Origin: Hybos culiciformis | Taxonomy: Eukaryota; Arthropoda; Insecta; Diptera; Hybotidae | DNA: 64,000 nucleotides | Direction: 5' to 3' | NCBI GenBank assembly: GCA_964007475.1 | Contig: OZ023273.1 | Span: 126,279,812-126,343,811 of the forward strand | Shown: positions 14,359 through 24,700 of the stretch, piece by piece | How the letters are laid out: every line of letters starts with the position of its first letter | How positions within the stretch are numbered: the first letter of the stretch is position 1 | Program-made: the position numbers and the translations under genes | Notes under the pieces: model-generated | Seen by the model: the letters and a program-made list of their open reading frames with translations, nothing else | What the model was told of the DNA's origin: nothing | The model's database searches: none

Positions 14359-15401
14359 AAAAAATTTTAGTTTTTTATTTTTTTTAGCGACATTACACAA
14401 AATTTCAACTATGTATTATTATTTTAGTAATTAAAGTAAATAATCTGAATTTTAATCACCTAAAATAAAAAAAAAAGTAAAAAAAAAAGTTTTTGTATTA
14501 ATCATAACTTATGACTAGCATGATTAAGCATCATAACTTATGATTTCAGGTAAATCATAAGATAATCACGATGTATAACGTAGTAATTATATGCAAAGAT
14601 TATTCATCTTGCGCGAAGATTTTTAATCATAGGGCTATTTTTTCGTTATGATTAGGAGTCTATGACTGATATAATCATATTGAATGAAAGGGCATTTCTC
14701 TGCGTGTATAATGCTCTAAAATTAAATATGAAAATTAGTTTTATCCTTTTTACACGAAAATTCTGAGAAAGCATTTTCAAAAAGGATTATTCAAAAAAAA
14801 ACTACGAAAATCATTCATAATTTATTATTAAAATGTTCTGAATGAATTAATGAACTTAAAAATGGAATGACATAACATTATAATATAAACAGTCATAAAA
14901 TTTTATTACACACTTTTCATTATAAATTTCAGTGGCATTTTATTATAAACTGAACTACATATATATACACTGAAAATTATTGTTATTTTAGAAAATTTAT
15001 TTAAAATTTCTATTTTTATTATTTGTGTATATACTTAATTACCTTAAAACAAATAAACAAATATTTTTAAGTCGTTAAAATTGATTTTAATTTATTTTTG
15101 CAAAATTTCAATTTGTCTCGTAACTTTTTTTTTCATCCATTCAATTTTTTTATTTCATTCTAAAATAAAATGTTAATGGGATAAGTTTGTATTTGACGTC
15201 TTTCGAAAATATATATAGACATATAATTGTGGTTGTAGGTAGTCGAATCCTAAATTTATTTTAATTCTAAATAAATTTATTTCATTTGTACACATAAATA
15301 TAGTTATATATAATATATAATTTTTTTATTAACACAAAATATTGTATGTATATACATTAATGTTTATAATAATTCATATTTTTTTTATTTTTTTTTGTCA
15401 G

Positions 15402-15625
15402 GGTAGAGGGAAGTAACATTCTATTGGATCCTGAAGTAGTGTGTAAAAAAGCGTTAAGAACAAAAAGTAAACTATCTGAAATTTGTCGCAACAATCCTGG
15501 GCTATTGAATGAAATTAAAAAAGGAATCAAATTGGGATTTCAAGAATGTGCATTTCAATTTAATGATCGACAATGGAATTGTACACTTTTGCGACGTAAT
15601 ATGATGAGAAAAGTTCTAAATAAAG
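15402..15625 (+). CDS. Wnt6: Wnt6 exon 2
   Basis: The acceptor is a T-rich tract ending in CAG at 15399-15401 and the donor is GTATAA at 15626. The exon begins with one nucleotide of a split codon, then reads VEGSNILLDPEVVCKK, and ends with a single G (phase 1). It holds the first four cysteines of the N-terminal domain (VCKK, EICRNN, QECAF, WNCT). There is no in-frame ATG at the start, so the frame is set by homology and splicing rather than by an initiation codon. Confidence 0.92.
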
Positions 15626-17160
15626 GTATAATAAAGGTCTTTTAATTTTCTTTTCATGACAGCTTAATAAAAATTTTCTTTAAATTATTATAGATTCTAG
15701 GGAAACAAGTTTTTTAACTGCAATGACTGCAGCTGGAGTTGCATACAGTGTTACAAAAGCATGCTCTTCAGGAAGTTTAGTGGAATGTTCATGCGATCGA
15801 AATCGAAAAAAAAGAAACGTTATGTTTGATAATAATGGAAGGCGAAATTCTATTGAGGATATTGAAGATAAATATAGAAATTTGAAACGCACAAGGCGAA
15901 GAAAATCGTATATTAGAGAAAGAAGAAATCAACAGCTTCAAATTAGAAGAGAAAAACAACTTTTAAAAACATTAAAAATGCCAACTGGGGACTGGGAATG
16001 GGGAGGTTGTGGTGATAATATATATTTTGGATTTCGAAAATCAAGAGATTTTTTAGATTCAAGATATCGCAAAAAAAGTGACATCAAAACTTTAGTTAAA
16101 TTACATAATAATAATGCCGGTAGATTGGTAAGGAAAATGTTATATTAATTGTTTTCCTATATGTACTGACAGGTTAAAAAACAGTCTAAATTTTTATTTG
16201 TTTATATGAACATGGACAAATGAAAAATTTATAAATTCAAATGTACGAGGTTAGAATAAAAATTCAACTTTTGCGATTAAATATCGGACTTAATTGTATT
16301 TATTAAAGTAGAAATTAATACTGTATATTAGATTAGAATTATGTAGATATGTTTGATATCAACGGACAATGATCATTAAAATGACAATTAGGTTTAATTA
16401 CCATCATTGAAACTTAAAATTTGGAATTTATATATCTATTAAATACTTCGTCTAACAGCCTGAATTCGGATTTTATGCTGATTTTATGTAGAAAATAGAT
16501 TTTTAATTATTTATTATTTATTATTAGCTTTGTCTGTTCAATAATTTGAATTATATATAGGTGACATAAAATTTGTAGATACATATTGTTTAATTTCGAA
16601 TAAAATTGGTTCTAACATTTATTTAATTCTAAATATTTTAGTTTTTAGTTAATATTATTTATACGTAAAATAAATGTAATAAACATTTTTTTTTTTGTCA
16701 GGCAATAAAAAACAATATGAGAATGGATTGTAAATGTCATGGTTTATCAGGTTCCTGTACAATTAAAACATGTTGGTTAAGAATGCCACCGTTTCATGAA
16801 ATCGGAGCGATACTGAGAGAAAGATTTAATGGAGCTTCTAAAGTTATTTCAGGAAATGATGGAAATAGTTTTATGTCCGTGCCATCAACAAAAATGCCAA
16901 CAAAAATTGATCTGATTTATACAGAAGAATCTCCAAATTTCTGCATTTTCAATCATACAACAGGTTCTTTGGGCACATACGGAAGGAAATGTAATCCCGA
17001 TTCACAAGGGATTGATGGCTGTGAATTGCTTTGTTGTAATCGTGGTTACAATGTTATAACTATTAAAGAAAGAGTTAATTGTGATTGTGTTTTTAAGTGG
17101 TGTTGTGAAGTCAAATGTAAAACTTGCATTGAAGAACGACAAATTAGTACCTGCAAATAA
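15402..17160 (+). CDS. Wnt6: Wnt6, secreted Wnt ligand (partial gene: exons 2-4 of the coding sequence)
   Basis: Exons join 15402-15625, 15694-16127 and 16702-17160, giving 371 residues after a split first codon. All introns are GT/AG (68 and 574 bp). The product is a secreted, lipid-modified Wnt ligand for Frizzled/LRP receptors. Seen: LLDPEVVCKK, the QFNDRQWNC block, RETSFLTAMTAAG, DWEWGGCGDN, LHNNNAGRL, CKCHGLSGSC with the Ser (residue 235) that takes palmitoleate in Wnts, and the Cys-rich C-terminal half ending STCK. I count 24 cysteines, the full family set. DPxxxCKK near the start, the TAAG block, CHGLSGSC and ASKVISGNDG match Wnt6 better than Wnt1 or Wnt10. A basic insert of about 66 residues (about 109-174) separates the CSCD and WEWGGC blocks. 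The signal-peptide exon is absent from the window: the first exon opens with one G that probably completes a Trp codon of the WW pair. The gene converges on wingless, 20 kb away. Confidence 0.93.
15694..16127 (+). CDS. Wnt6: Wnt6 exon 3, including a basic insert
   Basis: The acceptor is TATAG before 15694 and the donor is GTAAGG at 16128. The split Asp codon is completed here, followed by SRETSFLTAMTAAG. After VECSCD comes a lysine- and arginine-rich insert at about 15795-15992, with motifs RKKR, RTRR and RERR. The conserved GDWEWGGCGDN follows, then LHNNNAGRL, and the exon ends in phase 0. The insert sits where Wnts are most variable in length. Confidence 0.92.
16702..17160 (+). CDS. Wnt6: Wnt6 exon 4 (terminal exon)
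   Basis: The acceptor is a T-run plus GTCAG ending at 16701, and the TAA stop is at 17158-17160. It encodes AIKNNMRMDCKCHG and on to the end of the protein. It contains the acylated-serine motif CHGLSGSC and 16 cysteines in the family order, including the FKWCCEVKC block. The last residues are STCK. A candidate AATAAA polyadenylation signal lies at 17398-17403, but such hexamers are common by chance in DNA this AT-rich. Confidence 0.94.
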   Translation, partial: AIKNNMRMDCKCHGLSGSCTIKTCWLRMPPFHEIGAILRERFNGASKVISGNDGNSFMSVPSTKMPTKIDLIYTEESPNFCIFNHTTGSLGTYGRKCNPDSQGIDGCELLCCNRGYNVITIKERVNCDCVFKWCCEVKCKTCIEERQISTCK

Positions 17161-18219
17161 TATTACCAAATGCAAAAATTAAGATAAAAAAAAATTTTAC
17201 GACACTCGAATATATTATAATACTAGAATAGAAGATATTTGTATTAAAATTATATTTAAACTTATTTAGGTAGGCTGAAAAAAAAAAAAAACATAAAGTT
17301 TCATATTTTCCGGTATAAATAATCTTTTTAATCGATTCTACAGAGATAGTACTTAAGTAGCGAAAATACATACAAGAATTGAATTTTAAATTTGATGAAT
17401 AAAATTAATCCAAACGTATTTATATTAATATTAATTAAAACGAGAAGAAAATTGCACCCATATAACATATAAAATTGCACAATATAACATATTTTTAGGG
17501 TTATAAATACAGTGACATATGCATAAATATGTTAAAATGTCGATATAAAGTAATTAAATTTAAAAAAAAAAAATTCTTTCAATGAAATGTAATTTTCCAT
17601 GTATTAATATTAACTATTTAAACTAAAAATGTTCTTAAGAAAATAAAATTTTATTAATTTTATTTAACCATTGATGTGTGATATAATTTAGAAATTGTTA
17701 AATTAATTAATAAACATAATTATTAAATTAATATTTTTTATATGATACTTATTTAAAAATTAAATAAAATATTAAAAATATTTCAATTTAATATATGTAC
17801 ATAACTAATAATTGATGTTAATAATAAACTGAAAAATATCAAATTTAGAAATAATACCAAATGTATTAGAGATAATATGTAGAATATATTTTCTGAATTA
17901 GAATAAAATATTAAATTAAATGTATTATAACAATATGAATATTGTAAAATATTAAATAAACAAAGAAGAAGAAAAATAACATAAAAAAAATTATGAGTTC
18001 ATTTAATCAATAATCTTTTAAAATTTATAAGAAAAATAGGAAGTTCAGGGAATTTATTTTTATTTTTGTTTGAAATATATTTATTAGGTATTGTTTATGA
18101 AGGAAATTGCATAATATTTAAAATCAATGAAAAATTTAGTTCTTGAGTTGACATAATCATAGTTCAAAGCCAGAATTTACCAGTTGTATATATACTAACA
18201 ACTTTTAAATACGAAAGGA
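17161..18219. other. Wnt6 3' UTR and flanking AT-rich DNA
   Basis: It holds the 3' UTR of unknown length, with several AATAAA hexamers from 17398 onward. No other gene is seen. Confidence 0.5.
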
Positions 18220-18227
18220 GATCTAAA
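18220..18227 (+). repeat. Left target-site duplication of the hAT element
   Basis: GATCTAAA, identical to the 8 bases immediately after the right terminus at 18895-18902. Confidence 0.88.
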
Positions 18228-18894
18228 CAGCGGCGTATTACACCATAGGCAAATTAGGCAATTGCCTAGCGCACAACGATTTGGGGGGCACCAAAATACT
18301 AAACAATTTTTTTACATAGGTATAATACTTTAAACTAATTTTCAGTTATCTGCTAACTCTTTTAAAACAGAAAAATCTTTTAAACAGAAGATTATTTTGT
18401 ATATTATTCAAATTTTAGTATGTATTAAAGTGAGAACAACAAAAATTAATTTTGTTGATTTATTGATGCATTTGTAGAGCATAAAGTGAGAAAAGTATCA
18501 CTGTGACTGGGAATAATTTAGGATCGGGAAATTAAATTTTTTATTTAAATAGAAAAATTTTCTACTCTTAAAAAAAGTTAACAGAAACATTCCAATTTCA
18601 GACAACGGATTTTGGCACTGCCCATCAAGAAACTCCCGCTAGCTTGGTAGGCCAGTCCAACTCTGAGTGTATAATTGAATTTTGCTATTCATTTTTAATT
18701 ATTTAATTATTTTATTTTAATTTTTTTAAATTTTTTTTCTATTCATTATTTATAATTTGGTTACATAAATCAATAAATAAATATATAAATATGAATTAAA
18801 GAAAGCATTTTAAAGTTGTTTATTAGTTCATGTAAGTTTGAATGTAGAAAAATTTTAATTGCCTAGGGCACCATAATGTCATAACGCGCCTCTG
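18228..18894. mobile_element. Non-autonomous hAT transposon (667 bp)
   Basis: It is flanked by a perfect 8-bp target duplication GATCTAAA (18220-18227 and 18895-18902). The ends are CAGCGGCGTATTA and, inverted, CAGAGGCGCGTTA, the CAGNGGCG signature of hAT elements. Subterminal sequence on both sides contains AATTGCCTAG and GGGCACC in opposite orientation. The interior has no transposase frame. The exact duplication indicates an insertion that has not decayed much. Confidence 0.88.
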
Positions 18895-18902
18895 GATCTA
18901 AA
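18895..18902 (+). repeat. Right target-site duplication of the hAT element
   Basis: GATCTAAA, identical to the 8 bases immediately before the left terminus at 18220-18227. Confidence 0.88.
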
Positions 18903-21585
18903 TTGTTTTTTCTCTAATAAGGTGTAGACAGAGAGCCAGCGATCGCCGAATTTTATTTTAACAAGGCTAATATTTTTTATTGATTTTTGTTGGCTGGCAT
19001 TTATCAGCTAATAAAGGTACGTAAAAATTTTATGCAAAATAAGCCAATTTTTATCAAAACTTATAAGTTTGACAAAATTGTAGTGTGTAAAAAAATATAT
19101 TTGCTTTATATTTAGTTGTAGTTGTTCTTTAATTTAATTATATTTAATTGTAGTTTTCTTTTGTTAAAATTTGAGAAATCTTAATATCCATAAAATGTCC
19201 TGCTACAAATTGTTATGTTCTTTCTTACCTGGTGAAGTCCATTTTATTTTTGCTATCTGATACTGTAGTATTAAGACATATTGTTTAAATGAAAATGTTA
19301 GCCCTATTATAATAATTTCAGGTCAAAGCAATAAGTTCGCACTAGACATATATTTTTTGTTTAGTAAATAATGTAAAATTTTTGATTTTTCAATAAAATG
19401 AAAATAATTTTATGAAAGTATCAAAATAATCACCGTTTCGAACCTACCCTTTTTTCCTGATCCACATATAATAAATAATTAATAACATACAACACAAAAT
19501 GATAATATATTAACATGTTTTATGCAACATTGTATATTATTGAAACTGCCGTATACATTTATATATTACATCGTTATTTAAGCTAAAGGCAAAAAAAAAA
19601 AAATTTAAGATTTTCTTAAAATGATGTCATAATTATATTGGAATTTCGTTTAACAATTATCTTAATGGTTTCATATTTATAAATTTAAACCACAAAAATC
19701 TGTTTCAACAAGGATTAAAATGTCAAAATTGCATTCGTCACTCCAAAAGATTAATAACTCTTAATTTGTGGTAAAAAAAAAATATATATAAAAAAAAATA
19801 AATAATAATCTGTGTAAATTTTTAAAGAAATTAAAGAATTCTTAAAAAAAAAAATCAAAGTACCGTTCTGGTCTTATTAATATTCTGCGGTTATTTTTAA
19901 CTAAATAATGGTTTTTTTTCTGTATTTAATGTTAGGGAGTAAATTTTCTATAATTTCAATTAACTATTTGGTAGCAAAATATTGAAAATAACTGAATATG
20001 GATTACTAAATCGGATTCAAATTTTGAATTGAGCAGAAATTTTATTTAAAATGTTAAAGATTCAACGTTTGATATCTAATTAATTTATCTTCATAACTAT
20101 TTTATTTTTATGTTCTTTTTTTAAGTTGTATCTAATTTATATACGTATACTGAATCATTTAGTGTAAAACAGAATATCACAATTAACACAATTATTTTTA
20201 GTTTTTGTTTTTTTCTAATGTATAGACAAATTTTAAAGTTGCATGAATCTGCACCATCCTATCCGCATAATAGTATTAATATTGTGACGCTATCTTCAAA
20301 CATTGGATGGTTTATCTATATCTAAAAATTTTATAACTGATTTTGATAAATTCAACATCAATTTATTTATTTTAAAATAAACTGCAGATTAAAAAAAATA
20401 GTTTAATAACAAATAATATTTTAAGTATTAAAAAGTATCATAATCATAAGCAGAAAAAAAAATTAAATTTACCAACTTGGAAAATTATTGTAAATTCTAG
20501 TTAACTAATTTTTGGAATATGATATTATTATGTTACTTTTAAAATACACGTATCCGGTTCCTATATTCTTTGCATAATGAAAAACAGTTTATAACATTTT
20601 TTCAGATTTAACTGCGATAGCTTTTATTATATAAATTTCCCAAATAGAACTTAGGTTTTTATTAAAAATTACAAATTTTATTTAAGCGTATATCACATTT
20701 CATAAATTTCATCACAAACATAAATTTAATTAACATGTTGAAGTGATGGATTAATGATTTGTTTTATTATAGTTTACTCGCAATACCTGCAATGTTTTAT
20801 TTATTTTTTTTGCTATATTAAATTGTTTTATATAAAAATGTATTAATTTTTTTTAATCATTTATATAAATTTTAGTAATAAACTTAAATATTACAAAGTG
20901 AGCAAAGATGATCGAAAATCAGAAGACGTACATTTTAGATTTCTGCTAATGTTTTTTAGATTTTTAAAGTGACTTAATTACGACGATCTTCTGAATGAAA
21001 ATAAAATGTAGTTACTCTGAATTGTGAAATCATTTTTGTTGTGATCTCTTAAATAAATACCTGAATAAAAAAAAGACTGTAAGATCTAAATATTTTTTGC
21101 TAAAGTTAGTTTTTAAAACGCTTCTGTATTCAATCTTAATCTTTGTACATATTTGCAATTGGGGAGTATTATAATGAGCAATATGTCGGTTTTTTAAATT
21201 ACAAAAGTTTTAGGTTTACAATTTAATATTCATTTATTATTATTAAAAAATACATAAAAATTAAAAAAAAAATATAATATTAATTGAAAAAGTTAGTTGG
21301 TTTGGGAAAGTTTAAGACAATTTTTCAGTTTCCCAATCATATTAATGATATTGGGTTTGTTCCTTTAAGACTTAAAGTTCGACGAAACTTAAAGTAAATT
21401 TATGTTATAATCCACGTAAAGTCAATATTAAAAAAGGCATATATATAGTAAATTGATTTTCCATTCGGTTTAGGTTCGAAATTCTGTATTATAAAATTAT
21501 GTAAAATTCAATTACAACAATTACAATTTTAAAATATAATATCAAATATGTAAATATAATAATACGAAATCTTGATTCAACTTAC

Positions 21586-21757
21586 TAATTTCTTTTAAAA
21601 TAGAGTTAATAATAAATAATTCTTTATGAAAACTCTTAATTCGTTGTAAATTCAGTTTACAAAAACTTCTAACCGGCACGGCGAAGTATGAATGAGCAAT
21701 GTATTTTATAGCCACCATATTGATAGCCACTATTCGGCTGAAATTTAAGGATTTCAT
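21586..21757 (-). other. Unrecognised exon-like ORF with canonical donor
   Basis: On the minus strand an ATG-initiated frame of 57 codons (MKSLNFSRIVAINMVAIKYI at the start) runs into A|GTAAGT at 21585-21580, a textbook donor. Its composition is less extreme than most frames here. No domain or family is recognised and no downstream exon was located. Confidence 0.18.
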
Positions 21758-24700
21758 ATTATTTATTTCCTTTGCATTAATCTAAAAATTCAATACTTAA
21801 AATGAAAAATATTACAATATTTAACTTTTAAGATAAAACCCCCAAAACTTATTACTAAATTGAGTAATATTGACGGTAAAAATATAACGCTTCGTATATA
21901 GTGTCCGTTTTTGTATTATTATTTTTTTTTATTAATATGGAGAGGGAGGATCCCAAAGAACACCTAAATCAAGTTAAATAACATATTAAATATTAATGTA
22001 TCTGGTGGAAAACAAAAAAAAAAATAAAAAAATAAAGAAGAATATACATACATATAGATGTGGACTAATCATTTTTTGTTCCTTCTTCATCTTATTATTT
22101 GTTTGTAATTATCTACGTTGGTGTTCTTCACGCCTAAAATTACTCAGGAATGTTTCGCTTTTAATTTATGATTACTTTAATATTTGGTTATTTTTATGTT
22201 TTTTTTTGTTGTCTTGTGCTTCAAATATTATATATGAAAAATGCAGAATTGGTGTTAACAGAACTTGAAATTATTTGCAAAATTTTTTTAAATAATATTG
22301 TATTATGAAATTATATTCACGAATCCTGTACTGTTAATTTGATCTTATAATTTTCTTATTTAATGTTAAAGTATCATTCATAGGTTTAAATATAACTAAA
22401 TGATTTTTATACATTCAATTTGTAACTTTTTTAAAATACAAAAGAGTCGTTTAAGAAGTAGTCAAAGTTATAATAACAATGAAAATTTCAATTAAGTTTA
22501 TTAGAATTTTTTCATCAAAAATATTGCTTAAATTGAAAATTTATCTCTGTGGGAGTACATTATAGAAGATTTTATAACATATTATCTTTAAATTCAATAT
22601 TGCAATTAGATACTAACTTTCATTTCAACGCCTCTGATGTATATCGTTATTATTATAGTTGAAATAAATATAGTAATATAAAGGATTGAAATTAATCATA
22701 AAAAAATTAACATATTTGGAGAGAATTTAATTCACAACGTTGTGCCATAAAACCGAGACAAAACTATTTACGTGCTGGAAACAAGAGAAAATAATTTTTA
22801 ACTAAACCATTTTGATCTGATTCTTCTAATTAAACATAAAAAATTTTATATTGAAAACTTCAGAAAACTTTAATTATATAATTACTATTTCTAATCAAAC
22901 TTCTGAACTATTTGCAATATTAAATATTCAAAATTTAAAGATTCAAGTTTATGTGATGAATTTTAAAATTAATTTACCTTTTTTAAATATTGATTTAAAC
23001 CAAAACTTAATTCTAAAATAAAAAATAAAAAAAAAATTATAAATATATGTAAATTGTTAAAGTATTTACAAGATCTCGGAAAATATTATCAAACTTGACC
23101 ACACGTACTGTGAGATTTTGAAAAAATCATCGATTATTTTTATTAAGACATAAATACTGTTTCGTGCATAAAAGGCAATAATTTTAATATTTACAATTTA
23201 CATGCAAGAATATTTATATTATTTATAGCCTGCCAATGTTTTCATTCAATTCAATTTTTTTTTCGCATGGCAGGGAAACCCAATGGGTTTTATTGAACTA
23301 AGGTCTAATATCTCTTATCACATTTCACTTTCATTATAATTGTGGAAATCAGATATTTTATGAAATCGCTTAAGCTTATTTTTTAACAAGCTGAGATTAA
23401 ACTATTTTCTTATATAAATTATTTAAAAAATGAATTAAAACGATGTTATAATTTAAAAAATGATACGATGATTCCAATAAAATCAGCTCAAATTTGTTTT
23501 CTTCTTCAAATCTATATTCTATTGTTTTGCTTACAGTGTACAGTACGTATACATATTGACTACAGACATTAAACTAAATTATTCTTAAAGTACTTACACT
23601 TTTTTTTTTTGTTTTTATCAAGTACATATTTGAGATATAACAAAATAAATGTACATATGTAACTACAAATAAAGTATTTATAATTTTTATTTCGTATCCT
23701 TTAATGTTGTAATTTTTGAGTTTTGGTTTATGAAGTAAGGATAATTAAATAACACGAAGTAGAGCTTTTGAGATATTAGTTATCGTACGCAAATAACTTA
23801 AGAAACTGCGTGCTCTGAAATAATGTATTGTAAATTAAATTGTATATAATTAGATAAATATCAGATTTATGTAAGAACACCTTGAAAAGTTGTAAATTAC
23901 AATAATTTTTACTATACATAAGATAAAGAAAAAGTAATCTTAATTTCAGAATTGCCATATTTCTCCATTACTGGTTGGTAAGATTTTTTTTTTATTAAAT
24001 AAAGTGAATATATTCACGACCAAAGGTCTTAAAATTTTATAATTAAACCCTATTAAAATTATATTTAAATTGCATTCCATTGTAGAAAGAAAGATTATTA
24101 TTACAAATAAATAGGTCCATTAATATGAATATTGCGATACAAATAGGTGTCGATAACTTTTTGCCAATTATTAACTCATACCATATTAAACTTTAAGATA
24201 TTATTGGGGATGTATCCTATTGGTTATGGTTATATTCTGTAATATGATGTTATTGAAATTTTTAATTATTAATAGTTTAAGTTTTCTGAATACAGATATA
24301 TTTTAATGATGAAGTATCGAAATTCTTAAAATGTATATTTTTGAAATTCAATTTTATATTTCCCAATTAAAATAAATATAATACCGTGGTAATATATTAA
24401 ATAAAATTGCGATTGCAAATTGATTAAAAATAACATTAGAATTTGAACACGCTTTTTGCGTTTAAAAATAAAATACAAATTAAAAATAATAAGTTTATGG
24501 ATTACAACATTTCATTTTCATGCTGGCTTCAATATTATTTTATTGACATTTTTAAATTTTGTAAAATAGAAAAATATTTATTTCTAATTATAGTTAATAT
24601 TAAATGGCAGTATGATAACATAGCTGTTCACTACTATAGAAAATAGAAGATCGTTGTAAATATTTGTGCTTTTAAATTTATTTAATGACTGATCTAACTA

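Larger units (their letters stand above)
13783..14708. mobile_element. Foldback/TIR element of about 926 bp with two inverted tRNA-like arms
   Basis: The ends are TACACGGAGAGAAAT (13783-13797) and, inverted, TACACGCAGAGAAAT (14694-14708), 14 of 15 identical. Just inside both ends are many copies of an AATCATAA-like motif in both orientations, resembling subterminal transposase sites. Around the midpoint (about 14245) two similar tRNA-like sequences face away from each other, one per arm. No open reading frame is present, so the element is non-autonomous. The target duplication is unclear: a TA flank is possible if the true ends are CACGG/CACGC. I cannot assign the superfamily. Confidence 0.75.

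Noticed and set aside
15680..15892. Minus-strand open frame of 70 codons
   Set aside because: It is antisense to Wnt6 exon 3, which is supported by homology and splice sites; it is a shadow.
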